Origin: Mytilus trossulus | Lineage: Eukaryota > Mollusca > Bivalvia > Mytilida > Mytilidae | Direction: 5' to 3' | Length of the DNA stretch: 64,000 bases | Assembly: GCF_036588685.1 (NCBI RefSeq) | Contig: NC_086378.1 | Location: 17,213,578-17,277,577 of the forward strand | Shown here: in pieces, positions 1 through 12,734 of the stretch | How positions within the stretch are numbered: position 1 is the first letter of the stretch | How the letters are laid out: every line of letters begins with the position of its first letter | Translations under genes and position numbers: made by a program | The notes under the pieces: model-generated | The model's input: the letters and a program-made list of their open reading frames with translations, nothing else | What the model was told of the DNA's origin: nothing | Database searches by the model: none

Positions 1-1430
1 ATCTCTCTACCAACAGTCAGTCTTATGTAAACTGAATTGGCATCAACATCTCTCTACCAACAGTCAGTCTTATGTAAACTGAATCATCATCAACATCTCT
101 CGAACAACAGCCAGTCTCATGTAAACTGAATCAGCATCATCATCTCTCTACCAACAGTCAGTCTTATGTAAACTGAATGGACATCAACATCTCTCCACCA
201 ACAGCCAGTCTTATGTAAACTGAATCGGCATCAACATCTCTCTATCAACAGCCAGTCCCATGTAAACTGAATCAGCATCATCATCTCTCTACCAACAGTC
301 AGTCTTATGTAAACTGAATCGACATCAACATCTCTCTACCAACAGTCAGTCTTATGTAAACTGAATTGGCATCAACATCTCTCCACCAACAGCCAGTCTC
401 ATGTAAACTGAATCAGCATCATCATCTCTCTACCAACAATCAGTCTCATGTAAACTGAATCAGCATCATCATCTCTCCACCAACAGTCAGTCTTATGTAA
501 ACTGAATCAGCATCATCATCTCTCTACCAACAGCCAGTCTCATGTAAACTGAATCGACATCAACATCTCTCCACCAACAGTCAGTCTACTGTAAACTGAA
601 TCGGCATCATCATCTCTCTACCAACAGCCAGTCTTGTGTAAACTGAATCGGCATCATCATCTATTCACCAACAGCCAGTCTTATGTAAACTGAATGGGCA
701 TCCTCATCTATTCACCAACAGCCACTCTTATGTAAACTGAATCTGCATCATCATATTTCCACCAACAACCAGTCTTATGTTAACTGAATCGGCATCATCA
801 TCTCTCCACCAACAGCCAGTCTCATGTTAACTAGATCGGCATCATCATCTCTCCACCAACAGTCAGCCATATGTAAACTGAATCAGCATCATCATCTCTC
901 TACCAACAGTCAGTCTTATGTAAAGTGAATCGACATCAACATCTATCCACCAACAGCCAGTCTTATGTAAACTGAATCATCATCAACATCTCTCCACAAA
1001 CAGCCAGTCTTATGTTAACTGAATCGGCGTTCTCATCTATCCACCAACAGCCAGTCTTATGTAAACTGAATCATCATCAACATCTCTCCACCAACAGCCA
1101 GTCTAATGTAAACTGAATCAGCATCATCATCCAGTCTTATGTAAACTGAATCGGCATCATCATATCTCCACCAACAGCCAGTCTTATGTAAATTGAATCG
1201 GCATTCTCATCTATCCACCAACAGCCAGTCTTTTGTAAACTGAATCGGCATCATCATCTATCCACCAACAGCCAGTCTTATGTTAACTGAATCGGCATCA
1301 ACATATTTCTACTAACATCCAGTCTTATGTAAACTGAATCAGCATCAACATCTCTCCACCAACAGCCAGTCTTATTAAACTGAATCAGCATCATATCCCC
1401 TTCAACAGACAGTCTTCTGTAAACTGAATT
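1..1430. repeat. 47-bp minisatellite, subfamily A
   Basis: About 30 head-to-tail copies of a 47-bp unit reading roughly atctctctaccaacagtcag, then tcttatgtaaactgaatcg, then gcatcaac. The period is exact at the left edge: the unit starting at base 1 starts again at base 48. Copies differ by point changes (cag/tag, atcaac/atcatc, cggcat/cagcat) and rare short deletions (near 1125). The array runs off the left end of the window. A 47-bp period is not a multiple of three and no long reading frame exists, so it is not coding. There are no unique spacers between units, so it is not a CRISPR array. Confidence 0.95.
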
Positions 1431-4400
1431 GGCACAACATCTCTCAACCAACCTGCTGGCTTATACTGAATTATTATCCTCATCTCATAACCAACAAACA
1501 GTCTGGCATATATTGAATAAGCATCATCACCTCTTTACCAACAAACAGTCTGGCATACACTGAATAAGCATCATCTTCTTTCACCCAATCATGAGCCTAG
1601 TGTGTACTGAATAACCATCTCTCTACCAACAAACAGTCTGGCGTATATTGAATTAGCATCATCATCTCTCAACCAACAAACTGTCTGGCATATTCTGAAT
1701 AAGCATCATCATATCTCAGCCAACAAACGTCTGGCATATATTGAACTAGCATAATCATCTTTCTACCAGCAAACAGTCTGGCATATATACTGAATGAGCA
1801 TCGTCATCTCTCTACCAACAAACATCCTAGTTGTACTGCACTACAATCCTCATCTCTAAACCAACAGTCTGGCATTAACTGAATCAGCATCACCATCTCT
1901 CTACCAACAAACAGTTTAGCATATACTGAATAAGCATCATCATATATTAATTATTAAGGAACAAACAGTATGGCATATCCTGAATTACCATCATCATCTC
2001 TCAACCAACCAACAGTCTAGCATATCCTGAATAAGCATCATCATATATCAAGGAACAAACAGTATGGCATATCCTGAACTATAATCATCATCTCTCTACC
2101 AACCAACAGACTAGCATATACTGAATTATCATCATTATCTCTCAACAAACAACAGTCTGGAATATACTGAATAAGCATCAGCATCTCTCAACCAACAACA
2201 GTCTGGTATATACTGAATTAGCATGATCATCTCTCAACAAACAACAGTCTGGCATATACTGAATTAGCATCATCATCTCTCAACCAACAAACAGCATAGT
2301 ATGTACTGAATTAGCATCCTCATCTTTAAACCAACTAGCAGTCTGGCATATATTGAACTAGCATCGTCATAATCCTACAAACAAACAGTCTTGCATATAC
2401 TGAATTAGCATAATCATCTCTCTACAAACAGACAGTCTGGCTTCTACTGAATTACCATTCTCAACTCTCAGGCAACAAACAGTCTAGCATATACTGAATT
2501 AGCACCATTATCTTTCAACCAACAACCAGTTTGGCATATACTGAATAAGCATCATTATCTTTCAACCAACAAACAGTCTGGCATAAATTGAATAAGGAAC
2601 ATTAGCTCTTAACCAAGTAACAGTCTGGCATATTTTCCATTAGCATTATCTTCTATACCAACAAACAGTCTGAGATGTACTAAATGACAATCCTCATGTC
2701 TCAACCAACAAACAGTCATATACTGAATAACCATCATCATGTTTCAACAAATAAAACATTTGGCATATACTGAATTAGCATCATCATCCTTCAACCAACA
2801 GTCTGGCATAAACTGAAGAAACAGCATCATCTTTCAACCAACAAACAGTCTGGTATATACTGAATAAGCATCATCATCTCTCAACCAACAGACCGTCTGG
2901 TATATTTTTATTCAGCATCATCATCTTTCTACCAACAAACAGTCTGGCTTATACTGAATTACAATTTCATCTCTCAACCAACAGACAGTCTTCCATATAT
3001 ACTGAATAAGCATCATACTCTTTCAACCAACGAGAAGTCTGGCTTATACCGAATTAGCATTATCATCTGTCAACCAACAAACACTCTGGCCTATACTGAA
3101 TTAGCATAATCATATCTCTACCAACAGACAGCCTGGCTTATACTGAATTAGCATCATTTTCTCTCAACATACAATAGTCTGGCATATACTGAATTAGCAT
3201 CATCATCTCTCAACTAACAAACAGCATAGTATGTACAGAATTAGCATCTTCGTCTCTAAACCAACTAGCAGTCTGGCATATATTAAACAAGCCTCATCAT
3301 CTCTCTACCAACAAACAGTCTGGCATATACTGAATAAGCAAAATCATCTCTCAACCAACAAACAGTATGGCATATACTGAAATAGTAAAATCATCTCTCA
3401 ACCAACAAACAGTATGGCATATACTGAATTAGTATCATCTTTCAACCAACAAACACTCTGGCATATACTGAATAAGCATCATCATCTTTCAACCAACAAA
3501 CAGTCTGGCATATACCTAATTAGCATCATCATCTTTCAACCAACAAACAGTTTGGCATAAACTAAACAAGGAACATTATCTCTTAACCAACAAACAGTCT
3601 GGCATTTATTCCATTAGCATTATCTTCTATACCAACAAACAGTCTGGGATGTACTAAATGACAATCCTCATGTCTCAACCAACAAACAGTCAGGTATATA
3701 TAAATTCAGCATCTTCATCTCTCAACCAACAAACATTCTGGTACTTACTGAATTAGTATCATCATCTCTTTACCAACAAACAGTCTGGCATATACCGAAT
3801 TACCATCCTGATGTCTCAACAAGTCACCAGTCTAGCATATACTGAATAAGCATCATCATCTCTCCACCAACAGTCAGTCATATACTGAATAACCATCATC
3901 ATGTTTCAACAAATAAAACGTTTGGCATATATTGAATTAGCATCATCATCCTTCAACTAACAGTCTGGCATAAATTGAAGAAACATCATCATCTTTCAAC
4001 CAACAATCAGTCTGGTATATACTGAATAAGCATCATCATCTCTCAACCAACAGACCGTCTGGCATATATTGAATAAGCATCATCATCTTTCAACCAACAT
4101 ACAGTCTGGCATATACCTAATTAGCATCATCATCTTTCAACCAACAACAGTCTTGCATATATACTGAATAAGCATCATACTCTTTTAACCAACAAGAAGT
4201 CTGGCTTATCCCGAATTTAGCATCATCATCTGTCAACCAACAAACACTCTGGCATATACTGAATTAGCATAATCATCTCTCTACCAACAAACAGCCTGGC
4301 TTATACTGAATTAGCACCATTTCTCTTAACATACAATAGTTTGGCATATACTGAATTAGCATCATCATCTCTCAACTAACAAACAGCATAGTGTGTACTG

Positions 4401-4960
4401 AATTAGCATCTTCATCTCTAAACCAACTAGCAGTCTGGCATATATTGAACAAGCCTCATCATCTCTCTACCAACAAACAGTCTGGCATATACTGAAATAG
4501 CAAAATCATCTCTCAACCAACAAACAGTCTGGCATATACTGAATTAGTATCATCTTTCAACTAACAAACAGTCTGGCATATACTGAATAAGCATCATCAT
4601 CTTTCAACCAACAAACAGTCAGGCATATACCTAATTAGCATCATCATCTTTCAACCAACAAACAGTCTGGCATATACCTAATTAGCATCATCATCTTTCA
4701 ACCAACAAACAGTCTGGCATAAACTAAACAAGGAACATTATCTCTTAACCAACAAACAGTCTGGCATATATTCCATTAGCATTATCTTCTATACCAACAA
4801 ACAGTCTGGGATGTACTAAATGACAATCCTCATGTCTCAACCAACAAACAGTCTAGTATATATAAATTCAGCATCTTCATCTCTCAACCAACAAACAATC
4901 TGGTACATACTGAATTAACATCATCATCTCTTTACGAACAAACAGTCTGGCACATACCGA
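1431..4960. repeat. 47-bp minisatellite, subfamily B with higher-order structure
   Basis: Same 47-bp period and core as the left part, but with a shifted consensus: ctctcaaccaacaaacagtc followed by tggcatatactgaattag. Blocks are themselves duplicated. The variants containing 'aacagcatagtatgtac' and then 'aaccaactagcagtctgg' occur near 3220 and again near 4380. The variant 'gggatgtactaaatgacaat' occurs near 3645 and again near 4805, with a related form near 2670. This suggests a higher-order unit of about 1.15 kb. No coding potential was seen. Confidence 0.92.
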
Positions 4961-5520
4961 ATTACCAGTCTGGTGGGTACTGAATCAACATCATGATCTC
5001 TTAAGCTAAAACAGCCTAATGTGTACTGAACTAGCATCATCATATCTCCAACTACTGACAGCATGGTGTGATTTGAATCAACATTAGCACATCTCATTAT
5101 TAGACATCTTTGTGTGAACTGAATCAGCCTTCTCATCTCTCCATGACAGATAACCATGTTTAAATTTCATCAGCATCATCATCTCTCAGCCAACAGACAA
5201 TCTAGTATCGACTGAATAAGCCTACACATCTCTCCACCAACAGACAGCCTGGTCTAAACTGGGACAGCCTTTTAATCTCAAAACTAACCGCCAGCCTTGT
5301 CTGTACGGAATCAGCATCATCATCGCTCCATTTACAGATAGCCTGGTGTGTACTGATACAGACTTCCATATCTCGTGATCAACAGATATCATGGTTTGTA
5401 CTGAAACAGCTTTTCATCTATCAACCAACAAACAACCTGGTGTGTTATTAATCAGCATCATCATCCCTCCACCAACAGAAAAACAGGTGTGTATTTAATC
5501 AGACTACAAATTTCTCAACC
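4961..5520. repeat. Degenerate edge of the 47-bp minisatellite
   Basis: The 47-bp rhythm persists (actgaatcagcatcatcatc, then accaacagaca) but copies diverge strongly from each other. The signal fades at about 5520, where ordinary AT-rich sequence begins. Old, diverged monomers at an array edge are expected when unequal exchange homogenises only the interior. Confidence 0.85.
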
Positions 5521-6360
5521 AACAGAGTTTTAATTTTAAGTATCAGAGTTGTGGGGTTTTATTCAATTCAAAAAGGGTTATTTTCCAGTTTAGGAACAAT
5601 ATCTCAAAAATGCTTTAGGCAGTTCTCATTAAACTTGGTTGAATTGATTATTCTATTGATTAACGCTCCTTTTTGATTTTCATCAATTGACATTGAGAAG
5701 TAATCAAACGTTATTCTTTGAAAATGTGACAGGTGTATCATATGCTTACGGGGCAGCTGTTTATTTAACGTTCTTTATTAATCAGATTTTTCCTAGGTTT
5801 TGTGGTTTCTGAGCTATTAAGGGGGCTCATGGGTCTAAATCTATTTTTGTTTATCTAATATAGGATTTGGATATATTTTTCTTTAAAATGAACTTTGTCT
5901 TATACTTAATAGACAAATGAAATAAAAAAAAATGGGGTCACCATTCATTTACACTCACAATCTCCCTTCGAAAGAAGCATACATTTTTGTAAATGTCCTT
6001 TTTTTCTGTTGAACTAATAGGGGAAATAGTGGTAATATCGAAATAAAAAAAAGAAGTAAATTACAGAAATCTCTTAAATTTTACAATTATTAAGTTTATG
6101 TACAGCATATTCGAAAACAAACAATAAAGAATAAAGGTCAGCGATGAGTTAAAAAAGATAATTCAATTTTGGCATTTTTGCACCAAAGGGAGATAATTTG
6201 GAGCTTTTTGAATGATATCTACATTTTAAATGTCAGCTGGGGCCAACAAGAATTGACTTTTAGGAATGATGTTTGTGCCATATGATAAAGTAACAATTAC
6301 TTAAGATAATAAATAAAACTTGTAATGAAAAATAAATGTTTCATTTTTTTCTGAAGATCT
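5521..6360. other. AT-rich intergenic sequence, no gene seen
   Basis: Simple AT-rich sequence with short A and T runs. No open frame with recognisable protein similarity, no tRNA-like structure and no obvious terminal repeats were seen. Confidence 0.6.
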
Positions 6361-6625
6361 TATACACCAAAGATGTGGTATGATTGCCAATGAGACAAGG
6401 CTCCACAGCAGACCAATTGGCACATAAATTAACACTGTACAGCCTTTACCAATGAGCAAATCCCACACTGCCTAGCCAGCTATAAAAGGCCAAGACATGA
6501 CAATGTAAAACAATTCAAACAATAAAACTAACTGCCTAATTAATGTACAGAAAGTGACAAGAAAACAAATATGTAATACATAAACAAAAGACAACCACTG
6601 AATTACAGGTTCCTGTACTAGAGTA
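6361..6625 (+). repeat. Dispersed bivalve repeat (copy 1 of 3)
   Basis: Starts near 'gatgtggtatgattgccaat' and ends near 'caaccactgaattacaggtt'. The same element recurs in reverse orientation at 57318-57507 and as a 5' fragment at 59994-60129, so its repetitive nature can be seen inside this window. I remember this family as abundant in mussel genomes. It has no obvious ORF and its length fits a SINE or MITE, but I cannot assign a class. Confidence 0.8.
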
Positions 6626-8780
6626 ATAATTTTGTTTAAGTCAAAATCATATTTTTAATGATTCATAATTCATCAACTTTTTTTCATTGCAGTTTATTTT
6701 TCCTACACTTTTAGTTGTGACCTGCAGCAGATATTTTAGTCAATATTTCACCATTGTAAAGCCCTGCAGCTGAAGAGTCTCAGAAAATGCTAAGTATTTT
6801 ACTGCTTTACCATAGCTTATAATATATATGATTAAAGGTTTACCACAGCTTATATAAAATGTTTAAAGGTGCTATAATTGACGCTTAAACGTTGGCGTAA
6901 AATGCAAGTTTTGTTTTAATTAGCTTTAAGGATTATTGTTAAAATAGTACATACAAAAAACTTGAAACCCTATTTTTATATGACCATAAATTTTGGCGGT
7001 CTTGCTGCTGTTCAACATTATCGGCCACAAATATAGTTTCCTGACTAAAACTGAAGTATTTGCTCAATTGTTAATAATTTTAACTTAACGTAAATGAATG
7101 TGTGTATCGTGAGTTTCTCTCACTGACAACACTGGATAATAGCAAAGTGCTATATGCTAATGACTAAAAAATTAACCTTGTTAAACTTATATTTTGTGAC
7201 TTCAATAACTTGTATTTAAAAGGAAAGTTACAAACATATGTTAAATAAAAATATAGATTCTATATCAATGAAACTGAATTAATCACGGAATGTAAAATAT
7301 ATTTCTGTTTGATTTTGATTTAATAATCTCAAGATGATCTAAGCTTTCCCCCCCTACAATGCAGAAATAGAATATTATTTAAACATAGCTCTTGTCAGAA
7401 AACTACCATTCACCAATTGGCCTTTAGGAAGATATATAAGCATATATGTTCTTTTAGCAATATAAATGATATTTTCTTTAATAATTGAGCTTTGTTAATG
7501 GTCTATTTGGCATTTTAACTTTCATTGCTTATCTCCCTTTTTATGAAAGGTATATTAAGTCCATGCAATGTTGCTCTCTTTTGAAGCTTTTGTTGTTGGA
7601 TAGATTAATTGACTAATTGTTTTGCTTATTCATTCATAGAACAAGTACAGTATGAAATTGTGTACAGTCTTTTGCAGCAATTCATATGATTGTCTGTTTT
7701 ATTTTCAATTTTTCTGGTTCAGGACTTACGCCAAACACTGCTGGTTTCTGTCATTTTGGTGTATGATAGAGAAATGCTTGTCTTTAAATGACTTTGTCTG
7801 TAATTTTCATACTTTTATTTTAGACAATTCCTTACATGAAACTATAGACAAAGATCATCATATTAAATAACAGCAATAGAGTATTCCCTCTTATTGGTGT
7901 TATTTCTTGAATTGCACTGCATTACGATTGATACCCTGGTTAAATGATGCTTTTAAAAATGAATTGCTGTTTCAAGTGCAAACCATGTTTATTGTAGTCA
8001 CATACTCCAACTACTTAACTTTATTTTAAGCCAGCATATTTCCACTGGTGGTGAAAAAATTAATAATCCCAAATTACAATTAATGCATTAAAACTAGCTA
8101 TAATTTGCTTCTTGAATAGATTGTCAAAGTCTCTTTGTCATAAGAATGTATTGAAGTGAAACTAAAAAAACCCACCTAGATTTTGAAATTGATGAAAAAA
8201 GCTAAAATTTTGGGTTAGGAAAATTTTTAAAAATGTTGATGATAGAGAGCTCCTTTTCCAGATATTTTTTTTTAAGTTAGCAGGAAAAGGTTCACTTGAT
8301 CAGACCATAAATTTGGCATTGATAGTATTTGGGTCTTAAATCGAAAGAAAAGAAACCTAGTCTGTCCTAAATTTTGGGTAATGACCCTTTATCAGATATT
8401 GTAGTCATATATGGGTGTTATGGAACAGAATAGTTTACTCTTGTTCTGAATTCTCTTGGAATCCTGACTCTCAAAAACATTGAAAGGGATACTTCTTTAT
8501 AATTTCACACATTAAAGATTGAAAATAATATTTTTTAGCAGAGATTTTTATTGCACTTTTTTTTGGCATATAACATGTATAAGGAAAATAAAAAAAAAAT
8601 ATCATATTATTTTTGTTGAATTACACTCTTATCGGCGTTTACAATTAACACAATCTGTGATATCAATATATTATGGTACTTTGAAATCAAGTAGTCATTT
8701 GTTGATTGATGCAGTTGCCTGTTCATCAATTCAAATGGTGGTTGAAACGAAAAGATAAATAAAAAGACTTCTGGTAGAAG
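6626..8780. other. AT-rich sequence, no supported gene
   Basis: Short open frames occur here (for example 7652-7870 and 8519-8758 on the plus strand). They are rich in Phe, Ile, Cys and Tyr, as expected from translated AT-rich noncoding DNA, and show no family motif. Nothing else was recognised. Confidence 0.5.
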
Positions 8781-8914
8781 GGAGAGTACTTTTTTTACAT
8801 TGATGACAATGACACGACAGCCTCATCAGACTGATTTCGTAGAGGGAATCCGTTTGAGGTCCCCCTTTACTCAAAGAATCTTTCATACATGGATTCCAGA
8901 CAGGTTCAGGGTGG

Positions 8915-9050
8915 AATTTGCTTGTGTGTGTTCAGAGATGATGTCTACCAAAAAAGCTGTGTTACAAATATCACAAGTATACCTTTTTTTCTTAAGAATG
9001 AGTCCTCTGATTTTTAGGAATGATGTATTTTGAATAACATATAAATCACA
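8915..9050 (-). pseudogene. C2H2 zinc-finger relic, copy A
   Basis: Read on the minus strand, this encodes a decayed pair of C2H2 fingers. The second finger reads CDICNTAF followed by a run ending in SEHTQ. The first keeps only a Cys and the F..L spacing. The second copy of the same sequence at 12735-12943 is better preserved and makes the family clear. In copy A the final histidines and linker are lost and the surrounding frame is broken, so it is not a working finger. The plus-strand open frame across 8800-9033 is its shadow. Confidence 0.6.
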
Positions 9051-9101
9051 TGCCTATCTTTGATGTTTCTTCATCTTACAATTTAAGCTTTCTTCTTCAT
9101 T

Positions 9102-9329
9102 CTAAAATTCACTTTGCCTGGTAATAAGCCATGGGTGAAACCTACTATCTGCAGGACGGAATTTTGCAGTCTGGGTTTTCCTTTCCATAGATGACTGCAT
9201 ACCATGACTGATGAGCTCAATCTTCTCGTCTTTTCTTTCTGGGCTTGCTCCCATAGCTCTTGATCTTTCCAGATCTAACCACAAGGCACTTGTACTATTC
9301 ACCATAGATTTAAAGAATAAGAATTCCAT
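9102..9329 (-). pseudogene. Exon-like fragment associated with the zinc-finger relic, copy A
   Basis: Open frame of 75 codons. From residue 9 it reads MVNSTSALW, then a charged stretch with ERKDEKIELISHG, and ends with HPWLITRQ. A diverged copy lies at 13805-13990, where the same MVNST, ERKD and ISKAM-like pieces can be followed through frame changes. The two copies lie the same way round relative to the two zinc-finger relics, so the block was duplicated as a whole. I do not recognise the domain. It could be an N-terminal exon of the zinc-finger gene or an unrelated mobile-element fragment. Confidence 0.35.
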
Positions 9330-9574
9330 GCCAAAAATACATTAAAGATTATTGGAACAATGTTATTCAATACTTTGGATCAATAAAACAGCAAAATTTG
9401 CATTAAAGTCAGGCAAGTGTATAATTATTTATCAATCTGTGGTAGAAAAATGTACAAGTATAAAATATAAAAAAAATCATTTGAAAGCATCTATACACAA
9501 CTGAGAATCTCAAAAGTGTGTCAAGTCCCTAATTTTATATTTAGTTTATTGACAAATGAAATGTAAACTATTTG

Positions 9575-9690
9575 CTTATCCTGCAGAATATATAAAAAGC
9601 AGAGATCATTTCCTGTTACATTGCCATCATAAGGGGGGTCATTCTTTAAACATTTGTATTGCTGATCCATCCTGGTTTACTTAGAATGCA
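9575..9690 (-). pseudogene. Zinc-finger-associated fragment, GNDLC copy A
   Basis: The minus strand reads a short peptide with DPPYDGN and GNDLC. Related copies at 13050-13210 (PPNHGNDLCLICKQLF) and 13482-13709 (ICKQLFFAISVEK) are longer and keep a CxxC. It is probably the start of a degenerate zinc finger. It is too short and broken to be functional. Confidence 0.4.
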
Positions 9691-9915
9691 ATAAAAGAAA
9701 AAGTAATAAAATAATTTTCATATTTCTAAAACCATTTAACTTATGTATAATATACCTTATATTAGTTGGTTTTTTTTCTGCATGTGTTTGATTAACACTT
9801 TGTTGGCACATAAGGAACAAAATCTTACTCCTCATAAACTTCCTTTCATATTTCACTATTTATCGCTATTCTCCATCAAGAGACAACATGATTAAGAAAG
9901 CAAGCTGTCTATAGA

Positions 9916-10660
9916 TTATAACATACACAGTAATTTTATGTACATGATGATTGTACAAAAATTTTTTAAAAAGTTTTTGTTATAAATGCTTTCTTTAAAG
10001 TACCTCAGTTAGTCCTCCATTGTCAACTTCTTCTATTTCATCATCATCATAGCTGTTATCTGGTACTTTCCTCTTTTTCTTGGACTTTGGTTCCTCAACA
10101 TCTTAATGAACAAATAATGTAAACACATTTAGTTAATCCTTATATCTAACTTTCTTATGGATTGTAAAAAAAAAATAATAGTAAATGTATAAAATGAAAC
10201 TCAATGTTACAATATTAATTGTAAATGGGTCATATTAGATTTTAAATGTCAATGGTGTTTGCCATCTTATTTAAATATCAAAATTTTGAAGTAGGTATAA
10301 AGGACGCCTCTGATTTACTAGTAGTCAATCCTTATGTCTAACTTTTTTATGAATTGTAGAAAAAATAATTGTTAATGTATAAATCAAAACTCAATGTATT
10401 AATACTGTTAAATGAGTCAGATCAGGTTTTACTGTCAATGGCATTTTTCATCTTATTTAAAATATCAAAAATTTGTAAGTAGGTAAAGTAATCATTGAAT
10501 TTATGTTGTAAGTCTTTAAGTTTCACTACAAAATGCCCTGAGAATTCAGATGTTGTTGAAATCATATAAAAGTTTAATTTTGGATCCTTTGGCTTTCAAA
10601 ATGACTCAAGGTTTTATTGAAATATCTGTTTGTTGTAATGAGTCTGCTGCTGCTCTATAC
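9916..10660. repeat. Local segmental duplication, block 1
   Basis: The block from 'cagtaattttatgtacatg' (near 9930) to 'gctttcaaaatgactcaagg' (near 10590) recurs at 11083-11640 with the same order of landmarks. Inside block 1 the stretch near 10112 is also partly repeated near 10320 (ttaatccttat..tctaacttt). The duplication carries the small exon described at 10004-10101. Confidence 0.75.
10004..10101 (-). CDS. Putative internal exon: basic nuclear-localisation stretch plus acidic tail, copy A
   Basis: On the minus strand a 98-bp segment is bounded by a plausible acceptor (ttcattaag) and donor (gag|gtac). It encodes DVEEPKSKKKRKVP followed by an acidic run, DDDEIEEVDNGG. The KKKRK block looks like a monopartite nuclear localisation signal. 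The flanking splice sites and strong coding character in AT-rich surroundings support an exon. No neighbouring exons could be joined with confidence. A second, frame-damaged copy lies at 11174-11279. It may belong to the same decayed zinc-finger gene as the other minus-strand fragments here. Confidence 0.5.
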
Positions 10661-10829
10661 TTGCTTTTATTTTATATAATCTATTCAAGATTAAATGAAG
10701 GTATTCTACCTGTAAAATCACATTAAAATATGATATTGTGTAAACATATCTCACAATTCTTTATAACATGGGCAGCGATGAGTTTTAATCCCATTCTTGT
10801 TGATAGCAGGGTTCTCTAACTATTTAAGA

Positions 10830-10945
10830 CAGGGGTGTGGAAATGCTATCCCCTACTCACCTGACTCATACATTTGAACATCAGGACAAGTTATTATTTT
10901 TTGTCTGTGTTGCTCCTCAACAAGTGAAAAAAAAATGTTCAAATC
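10830..10945 (+). mobile_element. Terminal fragment of a hAT-like element
   Basis: Begins caggggtgtggaaatgctat and continues with ctactcacctgactcatac and acatttgaaca. This matches the inverse of the right end of the complete 1066-bp element at 14762-15827. Only one end is present here. Confidence 0.65.
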
Positions 10946-11082
10946 CAACAAAAATATAGGATCAGTTAGCATATTTACCTGAAGAGATCAGAATATAGGT
11001 ATTTAGTCAGATCTTAAAATGCACTTTTGATTTGTTTCAAACTGGTTTTTATCAAAATAAACAAACAAATGACAAAATTATG

Positions 11083-11640
11083 TTATAACATATACAGTAA
11101 TTTTATGTACATGGTGTTTGGTCAATTTTTTAAAGTAGACATTTTTTTGTGATCATTGTTTTAATTTTATTACCTTAGTAAGTTCTCCTTCGTCATCTTC
11201 AGTTCTATTTTATCAGCTTTTCTATTACAGCTGTTATCTGGTGCTCTCCTCCTTTTCTTTGACTTTGGTTCCTCAACATCTTAATGAACAAATAATGTAA
11301 AAACATTTAGTTAATCCTTATATCTATCTTTCGTATGGATTCTAGAAAAAAATAATTGTAAATGTATAAAATCAAAACTCAATGTTTCAATATTAATTGT
11401 AAAATGGTAAATGGGTCATATTATATTTTAAAGTCAATGGCGATTGCCATCTTATTTAAATATCAAAATTTTGTAAGTAATCATTGAATTTATGTTGTAA
11501 GTCTTTAAGTTTCACACAAAATGCCCTGAGAATTCAGATGTTGTTGAAATCATATAAAAGTTTAATTTTGGATCCTTTGGCTTTCAAAATGACTCAAGGT
11601 TTTAATGAAATATCTGCTATATATATATTTGATATGACTT
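11083..11640. repeat. Local segmental duplication, block 2
   Basis: Second copy of the 9916-10660 block, shorter because of internal deletions. It shares 'aatgccctgagaattcagat' (near 11519, matching near 10533) and the small exon. Confidence 0.75.
11174..11279 (-). pseudogene. Duplicate of the basic/acidic exon, frame damaged (copy B)
   Basis: 106 bp against 98 bp in copy A, with the same acceptor (ttcattaag) and a donor (aag|gtaa). It encodes DVEEPKSKKRRRAP and then diverges. Relative to copy A it carries a 6-bp difference and a 2-bp insertion. The acidic tail, still visible as EDDEGELTK in another frame, is therefore out of frame. This supports decay after duplication, unless neighbouring exon phases compensate. 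Confidence 0.5.
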
Positions 11641-11644
11641 TAAC

Positions 11645-11800
11645 ATTAATCTTATTATACCCATCACAAACAAAGTATTAGAGGGGAATATAGGAATCAC
11701 CCTGTCCATCTGTCTGTTTGTCCATTTTCTTGTAAGCACAACTCCTTCTAATCAGTCAGATGGATTGAATTTTCATTTGGTTTCTTGTGCCTCTTAATTA
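11645..11800 (+). repeat. Fragment of a dispersed mollusc repeat
   Basis: Contains 'attatacccatcacaaac', then 'ctgtctgtttgtccattt' and 'taagcacaactccttctaa'. I remember this combination from abundant bivalve repeats. No second copy occurs in the window, so the call rests on recognition alone. Confidence 0.4.
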
Positions 11801-12639
11801 TTTTGATCTGCCTTGATTAACAAAAAAATATTGACAAATTATGTATTGTTGCATGCTAAGAAAAAATAAACAAAAATACCATGCTTTTGATAACAATATA
11901 TTTCCAGGAGGCATGCATGACTAATTTTTTATATAGTCTTACAAATAGTTGTGAAATTTCTTTAGATGAAATTATTGGTAATATCAACCTACCAGATGCT
12001 ATGTATAAGTTTATAATATATATCAAAATGAAGTACAAAATATTAACAATTCTAAGTCCAATAACTACAATGACTGTCTTATATATTTTTTTTTAACATT
12101 TAGATTTAATGAATTAAGTCTTATAAATTTGTGTTGTAACTATTAACATATGGTTAATGAATTGTGGTATTAAAATATATTTGAAAAAGGTTATTTTCTG
12201 TATTGATATATTTTGCTTTGGCAAGATATTGAAGTCTTTGTGCTATAATCTCAAGAGATATTCTTATAACTTCAGGTTTTATCAGTCTTGTATCTAGTCT
12301 TTTCGTACCATTTAATTGCATTCTACACAGATCACTAAAACTAAGTTGAGCAATACAAATTCAAGCCTTTGTCAGATTGTTGCACATGCCTTCTATTGAT
12401 TTTTACAAATCTGATACTGATACTATTATCTGACAGATCTGGGACTTTTTGGGATCTTCGAAATTTCTATTCAAAGTTACATCTTCTAACAATTGTAAAC
12501 TTATTATTTGTGATTTTATTCCTATCAATTTTGTGACTTTCTGATATCTGTGAAATAATATTGTTTGTAGTTTATAAAACTATGTTTAGCAACACGATGA
12601 ATAATCATCATCAGATCTCAGGAAATAAGCTCAATGACT

Positions 12640-12700
12640 AAAAATTCAGGCAATAACTTAATGCCTAGGCGTTAGCTTATTGTCTAGGATTAAAGCTTTA
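12640..12700. repeat. Short imperfect inverted repeat
   Basis: caataacttaatgc and gcgttagcttattg face each other around a ctag centre, pairing at about 11 of 14 positions. It is a possible remnant of a foldback element. No flanking duplication was identified. Confidence 0.35.
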
Positions 12701-12734
12701 AATGGCTAATTTCACTTATTGTCACTAACATATA

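Noticed and set aside
1..5520. CRISPR-like appearance of a short regular repeat
   Set aside because: Repeats follow each other without unique spacers, all positions belong to one 47-bp monomer, and the sequence is eukaryotic.
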